This document shows positions 18,218-27,247 of a stretch of DNA of 64,000 nt, piece after piece. The stretch covers positions 1,290,618-1,354,617 of the forward strand of contig NC_010525.1 of NCBI RefSeq assembly GCF_000019805.1, read 5' to 3'. The notes under the pieces are model-generated. The model was not told the origin of the DNA, did not search any database, and worked only from the letters and a program-made list of their open reading frames with translations. Both the position numbers and the translations under genes were made by a program. The DNA comes from Pyrobaculum neutrophilum V24Sta (lineage in GTDB: Archaea > Thermoproteota > Thermoprotei > Thermoproteales > Thermoproteaceae). How positions within the stretch are numbered: position 1 is the first letter of the stretch; every line of letters starts with the position of its first letter.

Positions 18218-19719
18218 TGCTCCTTGGGGAGATCTCCATCGCCGTATTTATCGGGGTTTTATTCGCCTACTTCCTCGACCGCGTCGGCTTCCCATCCTTC
18301 CTCGGCTTCTTCCTCGCGGGGGCCCTTGTGGGGAAACTCGCCGGGGTGGCGCTCCCCGAGATTTACATACAGCTTCTCCTGTCTCTTGTGGCGTTTGAGG
18401 TGGGGCGGCAGCTGGGGGCCGGCGGCTTCTCACCCGCGGCCTTTTTCGCCGTAATCATTGAGGCGTCTCTCATCGTGAGCTTCACCACGCTTATCTACAA
18501 ACTCGCCGGCTTGACGCTGGGAGACGCCCTGGTGGCCAGCGTCGTTATGCTCAGCTCCTCAAGCCTCCTCACCACAAAGCTGGTTTCCGGCCTCCCCAGC
18601 GAGGCCAGGTCCGTGGCGCTGTCTCTCACCTCGCTGGAGGACGCCGTCCTCTTCTTCACCCTTAGCCTCCTCCTCGGCGGCACAAACCTCGGGAACCTGC
18701 CCATCAGCCTCGTCATGCTTGTGGCGCTGGCCGCCGTTGCGCTGGCGCTCTTCAAGTTCTTCTATAGATATATCGTGGGCCGCGACTACGCTCTGCCCTT
18801 CGCGTTAGCTACAGCCTTCGCGCTCGTCTACATCGTACAGTCTTTGCACATAGCATCTCCCTTCCTCGGCGCCTTCATAGGAGGCTACCTTTTCTCAAAG
18901 GCAGATGTACACGGGGTTCACACGAGGGAGGCCGCCGCGCTCTCCAACTTGATAATCTATATCTACATGCTGGCCCTGGGGGTATCCATCCCCGCAGCCG
19001 CCGTAGATCCGTTGCTTCTCGCCTTGAGCATCTCCGCGGCTCTCCTCGCGGTGTTTATCAGAGCCGCCGCGGTGTTTACAAGCTCGTGGCTGGTCACGGG
19101 AAAGCCCTCCCTCTCCGTAGACGTCTCCCTAGCCACAGCGCATATCTCGGAGATCTCTATCACGATCCCCATCCTGGCCTACCAACTCGGCGTTATCAAA
19201 AACGCCGAGCTGGCGCTGGCGCTCGCCATAGCTCCGGTCATCACCCTCTTCTTAGCCCCCTGGGCTTGGGGGCGTAGAGGCGCCTTGGAGAGGTTCGTAA
19301 GCCGCCGCGTGGGGGAGCTCAAAACGGCCGTGGCGTATGAGAAGCTCTATAGAGTTCTTACACACGCCTTCTTGGCCGTGGCGAAGTTGGCTATCTTGTC
19401 CGTCGCCACGGCGCTGGCGATAGCCTACCTCTGGCCGGCGTCGCCGGTACTTCTCGTCCTTACGCTTCCGTTTATGGTGAAGTACTCAAGAGCCATGTAC
19501 AGGGATCTCCTCATAGCGCTTAGAGAGGTGGGCAAGGCGCGTGCGGCTAGCATTGTGGTGGTTACGTCGGTGTTTGCACTGTCCATGTACGTGGCCTTTG
19601 CCCTGGTGGTTAAAATCGCGGAGGTGCACCTCTACACATCTCTGTTGGTGGCCGCCGTTCTGCTCTACAATCTATTTGCCGTGTTGAGGGCTACACGCAG
19701 ATCTGATAATCCGGTTTAG
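18217..19719 (+). CDS. Cation/proton antiporter, CPA2 (KefB/NapA-like) family
   Basis: 500 residues with about twelve to thirteen hydrophobic helices. The early segment GVLFAYFLDRVGFPSFLGFFLAGALVG resembles helices 1-2 of NapA/KefB proteins. SSSSLLTTKLV near 115 and LGAFIGGYLFSKADVHG near 215 are conserved in family members, and acidic residues occur near 142. It exchanges Na+ or K+ for protons across the membrane. A C-terminal extension of about 130 residues adds more hydrophobic helices. No TrkA-N domain is attached. The GTG start overlaps the AlaX stop. Confidence 0.83.
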   Translation: MLLGEISIAVFIGVLFAYFLDRVGFPSFLGFFLAGALVGKLAGVALPEIYIQLLLSLVAFEVGRQLGAGGFSPAAFFAVIIEASLIVSFTTLIYKLAGLTLGDALVASVVMLSSSSLLTTKLVSGLPSEARSVALSLTSLEDAVLFFTLSLLLGGTNLGNLPISLVMLVALAAVALALFKFFYRYIVGRDYALPFALATAFALVYIVQSLHIASPFLGAFIGGYLFSKADVHGVHTREAAALSNLIIYIYMLALGVSIPAAAVDPLLLALSISAALLAVFIRAAAVFTSSWLVTGKPSLSVDVSLATAHISEISITIPILAYQLGVIKNAELALALAIAPVITLFLAPWAWGRRGALERFVSRRVGELKTAVAYEKLYRVLTHAFLAVAKLAILSVATALAIAYLWPASPVLLVLTLPFMVKYSRAMYRDLLIALREVGKARAASIVVVTSVFALSMYVAFALVVKIAEVHLYTSLLVAAVLLYNLFAVLRATRRSDNPV

Positions 19720-20031
19720 CTCCTCCAAGACAACCCTATAGAAGCCGTCTTCAACTACGCCGGGGAGCTCGGCACATTTCGCCAAGCCCTCCTGGAAGGA
19801 TCTAGCAAGGCGGTAGTCCAGGCCCGTGACGCTGTCTGGATCCACCTCAACCTCCGGCGCTATAAGCGACATGAGCGCGATGTGGTAGGCGTGTAGCCTA
19901 GCCGCTTTCTCCAGCTCCTCGGCCACATATTCGGCGTCGGCGAGAGAAAAAGCCTTAGCCCTATGCACCTCCACAAGCGCCTTCCTCACCTCCTCCGGGT
20001 TTTTCCTCCTTAGAACCTCCACTATGTCCAC
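19672..20031 (-). CDS. Conserved-looking hypothetical helical protein
   Basis: 119 residues if started at the GTG at 20031, about 24 bases from a TATA-like box (gctttaaatac, 20050-20060); a GTG at 20046 would add five codons but lies too near the box. The sequence is mostly helical and charged (VEVLRRKNPEEVRKALVEVH, EYVAEELEKAARLHAYHIAL). No motif is recognised. It overlaps the 3' end of the antiporter gene by 48 bases in convergent orientation. Confidence 0.55.
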   Translation of the reverse strand: MDIVEVLRRKNPEEVRKALVEVHRAKAFSLADAEYVAEELEKAARLHAYHIALMSLIAPEVEVDPDSVTGLDYRLARSFQEGLAKCAELPGVVEDGFYRVVLEELNRIIRSACSPQHGK

Positions 20032-20128
20032 CGCCCGGTGCACCACACTGCTTTAAATACAAAACGCGGCTGGCCGCGCCGTCTTGTCATATCTGTAGCA
20101 CCTGCTCAGGTTTTTATGTCTCCAGGCG

Positions 20129-21103
20129 ATGTCTAACGTGGTGCTTGTCCGCGTCGGCGACCGCGACATACGCGTGGACACCGTGGAGGATCTAGAGAAG
20201 CTTTGTAGCTCTCTTAAGGAGCTACTACAGGGGGAGTGCCAGTACCACTCGTGGTATATACGGATACCGCCCGAGAGATTGCTGGCCCTCCTCAGGAAGG
20301 CCTACGTAAAATACACACAAGGCGTTGTAAGCGTCGGAGATGTGATCTCCGAGTATCTAGAGGAGAACAAGCTGTCCAAGAGCCTCGCCAGAACCATCAC
20401 GCCGACTCTCAGCTCCCTGGGCCTTGCCTCCTCCGGGCGCTTCACCTCATCCGCGGTGGAGGTGGGGAGGTTGCTGTACGAGGGGAGGAGCTCAGACGCT
20501 AGGGAGAGGCTACGCGCCCTCGCTCTCAAGAACTGCGTCTTGAAGGAGATCCTAGAGAGGATAAACGACTGTGCGGAGCTTGAGAAAGCGACAGAGACCG
20601 TCTTGGCGTCGTATGGGAAAAGCGTGAGATTCGACGAGTTGAAATACACTGTGGAGTTGCTCAAGATGGTTTCGCCCAGGTGTAGGGAGTGCGACCTCAG
20701 ATGCGCGACGGCCGAGACGATCTACGCCTGCGGCGAGAGGATTATCCAGCTGGCCGCCCCCCACATAAGAGAGCTATTTGAGAAACTAGACATATCGCTA
20801 CTCCCGGAGCACCTCAACTACGTCAATGCCGAGCCCTCCACCTACCTGCTCAGCGTTAAGGGGACGGCGAAGCAGATAGGCCTTATCTTGCTGGGCCCAC
20901 CTGTGGAGGGGGCTGACCTCCAGCAGATGAAAAACGCCTTGGCGAGGCTTGACGAGAGGGTGGTGGAGGGGGTCTACGAGGTGTATATAAAGATACTGCC
21001 GATTCTCGAGGGGGACGAGCGGTGTAAATCAGTGAAGTTCCTCGTGGAGGTCGTCCGAGGCGACTTGGAGAGAGTTTCCAAGTTCGTAAAGCCTAGCTTC
21101 TGA
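20129..21103 (+). CDS. Hypothetical protein with a possible winged helix and a cysteine cluster
   Basis: 324 residues. I do not recognise the family. Residues about 55-115 (VVSVGDVISEYLEENKLSKS, then TLSSLGLASSGRFTSSAVEV) read like a winged-helix unit. Cysteines cluster at 180-200 (SPRCRECDLRCATAETIYAC), which could form a metal site. The C-terminal part is alpha/beta with a hydrophobic strand TAKQIGLILLGPP. A box ggtttttatg lies about 17 bases upstream, closer than usual. The end overlaps the convergent HD gene by 11 bases. Confidence 0.6.
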   Translation: MSNVVLVRVGDRDIRVDTVEDLEKLCSSLKELLQGECQYHSWYIRIPPERLLALLRKAYVKYTQGVVSVGDVISEYLEENKLSKSLARTITPTLSSLGLASSGRFTSSAVEVGRLLYEGRSSDARERLRALALKNCVLKEILERINDCAELEKATETVLASYGKSVRFDELKYTVELLKMVSPRCRECDLRCATAETIYACGERIIQLAAPHIRELFEKLDISLLPEHLNYVNAEPSTYLLSVKGTAKQIGLILLGPPVEGADLQQMKNALARLDERVVEGVYEVYIKILPILEGDERCKSVKFLVEVVRGDLERVSKFVKPSF

Positions 21104-21914
21104 TCACGTGGGTTGTTTCAAAAGTCCTCACCGCAAACAGCTTCCCCCTCACGTAGGCTCTCACCTCCACATATGGGGCAAGCCCCGAGGTGGCGATCTT
21201 CTGGCCAAGTACTGAGTCCACTTGGAAGATGCCCGTCTCGTTGGACATGTAGACGTTTATCGCGAGAGGTCTTGAGTCGTTGGGGGCCAGCTCCACCCGC
21301 TCAATGGCTAGAGCGCTCAAGGCGTGTATGTCGGATTTGCCTATCCTATACGGTATCCTCGCCCGGCCGCTTGACATGTCGGTGCCGTCTGCAATCTTCG
21401 CACAAGCCGCCTCAAAGGTGAGACACGTGTAGGCCTCGTCGTGACAGAAGACCGCATGCATAACCTCCTGCTTCAACATGTACCTCTTCTCGCCGTCGCC
21501 GTATACCTTCGACAAGATCTTCTCGGCGAGTTTGTCCACGAGCATGGCGGAGTATATCGGGTGGTGGGTCCTATGCACAGAGTTGCCGATGTCGTGTAGA
21601 TAAGCCCCCATCAATGTGACAACTATCGAGTCTTCCACGTCGCCGACGCCGTCGGCCACCACGCTTGGCTTAAAGCCCCTCTCCGTGAAGATCTTGTATA
21701 TCGCCAGAGCGCTACCTGCCACAATTCTGGAGTGCACAGGGCCGTGGTCGTTGTACCTCAGCCTCTGGACCGCGAAGACGTTCGCCATCTTCAGATACGC
21801 CTGGGTTTCTACGTCTGTGGTAAGAAGCTCCCAGATCTTCCTAACCCTCTCGCTGTGGGGCATCACCTGCTCTATCAACTTAACGCCGACTTCGTAAGTC
21901 ACCGCCGTTTGCAC
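21093..21914 (-). CDS. HD-domain protein (putative metal-dependent phosphohydrolase)
   Basis: 273 residues, GTG start with a TATA box (gtatataaatat, minus strand) about 23 bases upstream. HD-domain residues are visible: RYNDHGPVHSRIVAGSAL near 55, the HD pair in GAYLHDIGNSVHRTHHPIYS near 108, and further His/Asp residues in HAVFCHDEAYTC and AKIADGTDMSSGRAR. The C-terminal 80 residues form a separate beta-rich domain. HD proteins hydrolyse nucleotides or cyclic nucleotides; the substrate is unknown. Confidence 0.8.
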   Translation of the reverse strand: MQTAVTYEVGVKLIEQVMPHSERVRKIWELLTTDVETQAYLKMANVFAVQRLRYNDHGPVHSRIVAGSALAIYKIFTERGFKPSVVADGVGDVEDSIVVTLMGAYLHDIGNSVHRTHHPIYSAMLVDKLAEKILSKVYGDGEKRYMLKQEVMHAVFCHDEAYTCLTFEAACAKIADGTDMSSGRARIPYRIGKSDIHALSALAIERVELAPNDSRPLAINVYMSNETGIFQVDSVLGQKIATSGLAPYVEVRAYVRGKLFAVRTFETTHVIRS

Positions 21915-22049
21915 ATAGAGGCTCGCCTTGCATATTTATATACATTCCCGTTTGTCCGCCCGTAGAGGGGCTTTCTCCATGTCAACGCCCTCGGGCTGGT
22001 CGTTGCGGCCGCGGCGGTTTGTTTATTAAGGGGTCTTTTACGGCCTCAC

Positions 22050-22361
22050 ATGTACATAACTGTGTTTATAACCGCCCCAGACCGAGACAGCGGTCGGAAG
22101 ATAGCGCGGCACCTATTGGAAAGGCGTCTAGCCGCCTGCGTCAACATGACCCCGGTGAGTTCTATGTACTGGTGGGAGGGGAAGATAGAGGAGGCTGACG
22201 AGGTGCTCCTCGTGGTGAAGACCACCACGGATAAGTTGGATCAGTTGGTCAAAGAGGCGAAGGCAGTCCACCCCTACCAGGTGCCGGAGGTCATCGCGGT
22301 GCCCGTCGTAGGGGGTCTCGCAGAGTACCTAGACTGGGTTAGGAGGGAGACCCATGCCTAG
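22050..22361 (+). CDS. cutA: Divalent-cation tolerance protein CutA
   Basis: 103 residues, full length. YITVFITAPDRDSGRKIARH, then LLERRLAACVNMTPVSSMYW near 30 and WWEGKIEEADEVLLVVKTT near 45 are signature CutA1 segments, and HPYQVPEVIAVPVVGGLAEY ends the core. CutA forms a very stable trimer and binds divalent metals such as copper; its exact role is still unsettled. A TATA-like box tttattaag lies 25 bases upstream. The stop overlaps the phosphoglycerate mutase start by eight bases. Confidence 0.94.
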   Translation: MYITVFITAPDRDSGRKIARHLLERRLAACVNMTPVSSMYWWEGKIEEADEVLLVVKTTTDKLDQLVKEAKAVHPYQVPEVIAVPVVGGLAEYLDWVRRETHA

Positions 22362-23589
22362 CGTGCTCTGGATACTCTTCGACGGCGGCGGCGATAGGCC
22401 TACAGGCGGGAAGACGCCCTTTTACGTCGCCTTTAAGCCCGTGATCGACTACTTCACCTCGCTCGGCTCCTGCGGCATTCTCGACCCCATTTCGCCGGGG
22501 GTGCGCCCTGGCTCAGACACGGCGCATCTAGCCCTATTCGGCTACGACCCCTATAGGTACTACACGGGGCGGGGAGCCTTCGAGGCGCTTGGGGCCGGGG
22601 TTGATCTAAGGCCGGGGGATGTGGCCTTTAGGACAAACCTGGCCACTGTGGACGAGTCGGGGGTAGTGGTGGACCGGAGGGCCGGCCGGTACATAGCGCC
22701 GGAGGAGGCTAGGGCTGTGGAGAGGCTCATGGCCTCCATCGGCGAGGAGGTGGGTAAGGCGTACGGGGTGGAGGTGCTGTATAGATCCACGGTTGAGCAC
22801 AGGGGGGTGTTGGTGCTCCGAGGCCCCGTGAGCCACAAGGTCAGCGACACGGATCCGCACAAGGTCGGCGAGAGGATACACATGTCGGAGCCGCTGGACG
22901 GTAGCAAGGAGGCGGCGCTTACCGCGCAGGTGGTGAACGAAATCACGAGGAGGTTCTCGGCGGCGGCCGAGGGACTTGAGGTCAACAAGGCGAGGAAGGC
23001 CAGCGGAAGGCCGCCTATAAACGCCATACTGCTCAGGGGCGGGGGCTATATGCCGCAGATAGAGCCTGTAAAAGAGCGGTACAAGGTGAGGGCGGCCGCC
23101 ATCGCTGGGGTTGCGCTTATTAGGGGCGTGGCACGCGCCGTGGGGATGGACGTCTACACCGCCCCCGGCCTCGGCGGAACCAAAGACGACGTCTTCGACG
23201 AGGCTGTGAAACTCGCCGTGGAGCTCATGTCGCGGTACGACGTCGTCTTCCTACACGTGAAGGGGACCGACAGCACGGCTCACGACGGGGATTTCAGAGG
23301 AAAGGTCTCTGTGATAGAGAGGTTGGACAAGGCGCTGTCTCCCTATGTGGACAAGATCGCCGGGAACTACCTAGTAGTGACCTCGGACCACGCCACCCCG
23401 GTCTCCATAAGAGAGCACACGGGGGAGCCCGTGCCATTCCTCCTCTACGGCCCCGACGTCGTGACAGACGACGTGGGTAAGTTCTCGGAGCTGACCTGCT
23501 GGAGGGGGGCGCTGGGTAGGCTGAGGGGGATAGACGTGATGCCGACGTTGAGCAGCTACCTGGGGCTGGCGGAGAAATTCGGCGAGTAG
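22354..23589 (+). CDS. apgM: 2,3-bisphosphoglycerate-independent phosphoglycerate mutase, archaeal type
   Basis: 411 residues. WILFDGGGDRPTGGKTPF at the start, SPGVRPGSDTAHLALFGYDP near 48, TGRGAFEALGAGVDL near 70 and the metal-binding HVKGTDSTAHDGD near 307 and VTSDHATPVS near 345 place it in the ApgM branch of the alkaline-phosphatase superfamily. It interconverts 3- and 2-phosphoglycerate using two metal ions. The overlap with cutA implies a joint transcript. Confidence 0.94.
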   Translation: MPSVLWILFDGGGDRPTGGKTPFYVAFKPVIDYFTSLGSCGILDPISPGVRPGSDTAHLALFGYDPYRYYTGRGAFEALGAGVDLRPGDVAFRTNLATVDESGVVVDRRAGRYIAPEEARAVERLMASIGEEVGKAYGVEVLYRSTVEHRGVLVLRGPVSHKVSDTDPHKVGERIHMSEPLDGSKEAALTAQVVNEITRRFSAAAEGLEVNKARKASGRPPINAILLRGGGYMPQIEPVKERYKVRAAAIAGVALIRGVARAVGMDVYTAPGLGGTKDDVFDEAVKLAVELMSRYDVVFLHVKGTDSTAHDGDFRGKVSVIERLDKALSPYVDKIAGNYLVVTSDHATPVSIREHTGEPVPFLLYGPDVVTDDVGKFSELTCWRGALGRLRGIDVMPTLSSYLGLAEKFGE

Positions 23590-23595
23590 ACGCCG

Positions 23596-24240
23596 TTATA
23601 TAAACCTCAGGGTTAGCCTCTGGGAGAGCCTAGCAAGCAGGTGCTGCGCCACGGCCAGCTTTTTCCTCTTCACAGCGTCGTCTCTTTTCAGCGGAATGTC
23701 GGGATAGAAGCCGGATATGTCCACCTCCCTCGCCCCCATGTAGTAGGCGAGGTAGACGGCCCTATCGCCGTCTGTAAAACCGGAGACGTTGAAGGTGCAC
23801 CCCACGGGCCACGTCTGAACTGTGTAGACCCGCCGCCCCGGCCCAACTCTCCAGAAGTTGTCCCCATGTACGTGGACAACCTGTGTCTTCCCCAGCTGGA
23901 CCGCCTCTGGGTCGAAATCTAGGTCGCTCACCACCACGTCTGCCCTCACGCCGCGCCGCATCAGCTTCTTAGCCGTGTACCCCTCCACGGCCACAACCAC
24001 GGTGCCGTCTACCACCCGTTCAAACGGAGGCATATACACGGCGGGCTTCCCCCAGTCGAAGTCCCGCAGGACCTCGATAGAGACGCCGCCCAGCCTACTC
24101 GCCGCCGCGGCCGCCTCGCCGTCTCTGTGGAAAGACAGCTCCGGCAACAGGGCCTTCACCAGGGTCATCACGTACCTCCACTCCCCAGGCTCGTATATAA
24201 CCGGCTTACAGCTCACCGTTTGCCCACAAGCGTTCACCAT
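23596..24240 (-). CDS. 6-hydroxymethylpterin diphosphokinase MptE-like protein
   Basis: 214 residues from the ATG; a GTG at 24216 fits the AT box next to the ATG (atttaagag) better if the transcript is leaderless. The region VVVAVEGYTAKKLMRRGVRA followed by DVVVSDLDFDPEAV near 95 and VVHVHGDNFW near 118 are characteristic of the archaeal MptE/DUF115 family, which transfers pyrophosphate to a pterin in folate-like cofactor synthesis. GFTDGDRAVYLAYYMGAREV also fits. Archaeal pterin cofactors or molybdopterin-related pathways would be the setting. Confidence 0.8.
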   Translation of the reverse strand: MVNACGQTVSCKPVIYEPGEWRYVMTLVKALLPELSFHRDGEAAAAASRLGGVSIEVLRDFDWGKPAVYMPPFERVVDGTVVVAVEGYTAKKLMRRGVRADVVVSDLDFDPEAVQLGKTQVVHVHGDNFWRVGPGRRVYTVQTWPVGCTFNVSGFTDGDRAVYLAYYMGAREVDISGFYPDIPLKRDDAVKRKKLAVAQHLLARLSQRLTLRFI

Positions 24241-24381
24241 TTAAGAGATCTCCTCCTCGCCCGCACCTCCGCCGGCAGCCCGGCCGCTTCCAACGTGGGG
24301 ATACGACGACCCACCAGGGATCTTGCAACAGCGCCGCTAACGTCCTTCGATATAGGACATGTGTTTTGCCGAAGGCGGATA

Positions 24382-25140
24382 TCACCCCTTAAGCACGACC
24401 TCAACTTCCCTCTCCCTGAGGAACTCCACCACCTCTGCTCGTGCCGGGTTTTTCACGTTTTTCCTAAACACGACGACGCGTCTGACGGGAGTTGTGTGTT
24501 TGTAGAACGCCGTTTTCACGTGTTGAAGCGTCGTCTCTAGGTACTTCGGGAGGATGTGGCCGAGCTCCACCTCCCCGTTGAGGGCGGAGTCGGCCACCGT
24601 GGAGTAGTGTAGGTCGCCCACGACCATCGTGGTGGCGCCGGCGCCGAGCTCCCTCCCCAGAACCTCCTCCAACGCTTGCACGAGCACGCCCACGGCCCTT
24701 CTATCTCTCCACTCGGCCTCCGTGCTCCCCACCTCTACGAAGGTGGCCGAGGCGGCCGAGGTGTTTGGGGGGTGGTGGGTGGCCTCGAATGCGCATTTAA
24801 ACGGCTCCTCGGCGTGTCTACATAGGGCTCTAAATATGGCGGTGGCAAGCGGCGGGTTGGCCACAGAGACGTCGGGCCAGCTACCCGGCGTGTGGACTGT
24901 GAACATGGGCCTGGGGTTAGCCATTTCATGTCTCGATATAAATATGGCGTATTTCCCCAAGGAGAGGAGCAGATCCTCTCTGTTGAAGTCCGTGGGCTCC
25001 CCCTTGTGAACCACGGCGGGCCACTCGCCGAACTTCCTCACCTCTATCTCTCCCCTTGTCTCGACGAGGGGCATCTCGGGGACGAGCTCTAGGAATGTGC
25101 GGGAGACGGGGTCCCCCAGCGATAGGACAACTACGTACAC
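24382..25140 (-). CDS. dtdA: D-aminoacyl-tRNA deacylase, archaeal type
   Basis: 252 residues from the GTG at 25140, chosen because it is about 24 bases from the TATA box at 25159-25169; a TTG six codons upstream is the longest-frame start. Conserved DtdA segments: YAIFISRHEMANPRPMFTVH near 60, the metal and substrate region FEATHHPPNTSAASATFVEV near 132-151, and TMVVGDLHYSTVAD near 185. It removes D-amino acids such as D-Tyr from tRNA. It is unrelated to the bacterial Dtd fold. It diverges from the M20 peptidase. Confidence 0.9.
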   Translation of the reverse strand: MYVVVLSLGDPVSRTFLELVPEMPLVETRGEIEVRKFGEWPAVVHKGEPTDFNREDLLLSLGKYAIFISRHEMANPRPMFTVHTPGSWPDVSVANPPLATAIFRALCRHAEEPFKCAFEATHHPPNTSAASATFVEVGSTEAEWRDRRAVGVLVQALEEVLGRELGAGATTMVVGDLHYSTVADSALNGEVELGHILPKYLETTLQHVKTAFYKHTTPVRRVVVFRKNVKNPARAEVVEFLREREVEVVLKG

Positions 25141-25158
25141 GCTGGGGCAGGGGTGCAA

Positions 25159-25169
25159 CTATTTAAAAG
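25159..25169. promoter_or_regulatory. Near-palindromic TATA box shared by dtdA and the M20 gene
   Basis: The sequence ctatttaaaag lies about 24 bases from the GTG at 25140 (minus) and 24 bases from the ATG at 25188 (plus). One AT element appears to serve two divergent leaderless genes, which makes both longest-frame starts (25158 and 25179) doubtful. Confidence 0.6.
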
Positions 25170-25187
25170 TAGCACGGGGTGCGGCAT

Positions 25188-26387
25188 ATGGAAGAAAAAG
25201 CCGTGTCTCTCCTGAGCAAGCTCATCTCGATACCTACCGTGAATCCCCCCGGTGAGAACTACGCCCAGTTTGTAGACGCCGCCGAGAGGTACTTCAAATC
25301 TCTGGGTCTCGACACGGAGGTTTTGGAGGTCCCGAGGTCGGAGGTGGCGAGCAGATGTCCAGAGTGCGCAGACCACCCCCGGTACATACTGTTGGCTAGG
25401 CTGGGGGAGCCGAAGATACACTTCAACGGCCACTACGACGTCGTTCCTCCGGGTCCGCAGGAGAGCTGGAAAATCACAAAGCCCTTTGAACCCCTCTACA
25501 GAGATGGGAGACTATACGGCAGAGGCGCCGTGGATATGAAGGGGGGGATCACGTCGATTATGCTGGCCGTTGAGAGAGCTACGGCGGCCGGGCTGAAGAA
25601 CTTCGAGGTGTCTCTGGTGCCAGATGAGGAGATAGGCGGTGAGACGGGCGCCGGCTACCTAGCCCGCTCCGGCAAGGTCAAAGCGCCGTGGGTCATCATC
25701 GCCGAGGGCTCGGGAGAGGACAACATATGGATCGGCCACAGAGGCCTCGTCTGGTTCATGGTGGAGGTCTACGGCAAGCAGACCCACGGCTCAACCCCCT
25801 GGCTTGGCCTAAACGCCTTCGAAGGAGCGGTCTACATCGCGCATAGGCTTCAGGAGTACATAAGAGCGGTCTCCACTAGAGCCAGCAGGTACGAGTACGA
25901 CGACCCGCGGGGGGCGACGCCCACGGTCACAATAGGCGGCGAGGTGAGGGGGTCCGTGAAAACCAACGTGGTCCCAGGCTACTTCGCCTTTTCCGTAGAC
26001 AGGAGGGTTATACCCGAGGAAAACGTCGAAGATGTGAAACGAGAGTTCATCTCGTTCATAGAGAGGGTCGCCAGAGACATACCGCATAAGGTGGAGGTGA
26101 AGGTCACAAACGTCTCCGAGGCCGCCCTCGTCGAGCCCAGCCACCCGTTGGTCGAGACGCTGGCGTCGGCTGTCGAGAAGGTAATCGGTAGAAGGCCTAG
26201 GAGGACGGTGTGTATTGGCGGGTTAGACGCAAGGTTTTTCATAAAGGCTGGGCTACCGACGGTCACATACGGGCCGGGGCCTATAGGGATGGCCCACGCG
26301 CCTGATGAATACGTCGAAGTTAGACAGGTGGTCAACGTGGCCGAGGCGTACCTCAACCTCATCAAGAGCGTAAACGCAAAAGGTTAG
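25188..26387 (+). CDS. M20-family metallopeptidase (ArgE/DapE-like)
   Basis: 399 residues. Metal-binding motifs of the M20 family are intact: FNGHYDVVPPG near 84, GRGAVDMKGG near 115 and VPDEEIGGETG near 152; the second metal half includes ARFFIKAGLPTVTYGPGP near 350 and AHAPDEYV near 374. The dimerisation or lid domain lies at about 185-300. Such enzymes deacylate N-acetyl or N-succinyl amino acids, or act as carboxypeptidases; ArgE, DapE and LysK cannot be separated by eye. The stop overlaps the convergent SagB-type gene. Confidence 0.87.
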   Translation: MEEKAVSLLSKLISIPTVNPPGENYAQFVDAAERYFKSLGLDTEVLEVPRSEVASRCPECADHPRYILLARLGEPKIHFNGHYDVVPPGPQESWKITKPFEPLYRDGRLYGRGAVDMKGGITSIMLAVERATAAGLKNFEVSLVPDEEIGGETGAGYLARSGKVKAPWVIIAEGSGEDNIWIGHRGLVWFMVEVYGKQTHGSTPWLGLNAFEGAVYIAHRLQEYIRAVSTRASRYEYDDPRGATPTVTIGGEVRGSVKTNVVPGYFAFSVDRRVIPEENVEDVKREFISFIERVARDIPHKVEVKVTNVSEAALVEPSHPLVETLASAVEKVIGRRPRRTVCIGGLDARFFIKAGLPTVTYGPGPIGMAHAPDEYVEVRQVVNVAEAYLNLIKSVNAKG

Positions 26388-27211
26388 GAGCTCCGCCGAG
26401 CGCTGTAGAAAGCCCTGAGATCCTCCTCCTCCAGCCTATAGGGAACGCGCGGCCTCCCCACGGGCATTATGTAGAGGGGGGTCTCCTCCGGCGGTAGCCC
26501 CAGCGCCTCAGCCACAGCCCCGTCGTCGAAGGCCCCCACGGCTACTGTGCCTAACCCCAGCGCGACGGCTTGGAGGTAGAGGTTCTGGCCGGCGTGGCCC
26601 ACGTCCATCGGCACATAGCGGACGCGCCCCCTCTCGCCGTATACCCTGGCGGTCCTCTGGTAGACGGCGGCGATGACGATCGAAAGAGGGGCGGCAAGCA
26701 CCCAGTCTTGCTCGAGCGCGGCGCGGTAGAGAGCCTCTCTGAAGTCGCCCCTCCTACGCAACACCAGGCTGTGTCTATACACGTCGTAGTGGTACACGCC
26801 GGCTTCTAGAAACCCCCCTCCGTAGGCCACCCCCCTCTCTCCAACCACCGCGTAGATCTCCAATGGGTACAAAGCGCCGGCGCTTGGCGCAGTTCTAAAG
26901 CCGTGTCTCACCTCGGAAATGCCGTAGGTAGCCCATAACAACTGCCCGAGCTCCTCCAGCGTGATGGGGTCGTCGCTAAACTCTCTCACAGACCTCCTGT
27001 TCGCCAAGGCCTCCTCTAGCGATATAGAGCCGCGTAGACGGGGGAAGGGGAGCAACACCTCGTACAATCCTCCACGGGCCGCCTTTCTCACGTCTCTTTG
27101 GGCAGTATCTAGATATATCAGTGCCGCCGATATAGACGCCGCCGCGACGCCCGCTACCAACCTCCCGAGGGGGGTCGCGGTTAGGAACTTTATAAAGTCC
27201 CTTCTGCGCAT
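26384..27211 (-). CDS. Tat-exported SagB-type nitroreductase-fold oxidoreductase
   Basis: 275 residues from the ATG at 27211. That start gives MRRRDFIKFLTATPLG followed by a hydrophobic segment, a textbook twin-arginine signal. The longest frame would bury the signal behind 27 residues. The mature part is a SagB-type nitroreductase: RRSVREFSDDPITLEELGQL near 92, then APSAGALYPLEIYAV near 120 and MDVGHAGQNLYLQAVALGLG near 210, and it should bind FMN. SagB proteins are often cytoplasmic azole dehydrogenases; an exported one implies redox work outside the membrane. It diverges from the small membrane gene with only four bases between the ATGs. Confidence 0.85.
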   Translation of the reverse strand: MRRRDFIKFLTATPLGRLVAGVAAASISAALIYLDTAQRDVRKAARGGLYEVLLPFPRLRGSISLEEALANRRSVREFSDDPITLEELGQLLWATYGISEVRHGFRTAPSAGALYPLEIYAVVGERGVAYGGGFLEAGVYHYDVYRHSLVLRRRGDFREALYRAALEQDWVLAAPLSIVIAAVYQRTARVYGERGRVRYVPMDVGHAGQNLYLQAVALGLGTVAVGAFDDGAVAEALGLPPEETPLYIMPVGRPRVPYRLEEEDLRAFYSARRSS

Positions 27212-27247
27212 ATATATGTCCAGGGTAGCCACTATAAGCGTTTTTAT
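27188..27247. promoter_or_regulatory. Divergent promoters embedded in each other's coding regions
   Basis: The palindrome ctttataaag (27188-27197) is centred about 24 bases before the plus-strand ATG at 27216 but lies inside the SagB-type gene, in its Tat-signal codons. The AT stretch at 27231-27247 (minus strand: ggataaaaacgcttatag) is upstream of the ATG at 27211 but lies inside the plus-strand gene. There is no other room for promoters between the two ATGs. Confidence 0.5.

Noticed and set aside
22046-22228. Minus-strand frame opposite cutA
   Set aside because: Shadow of cutA; no features of its own.
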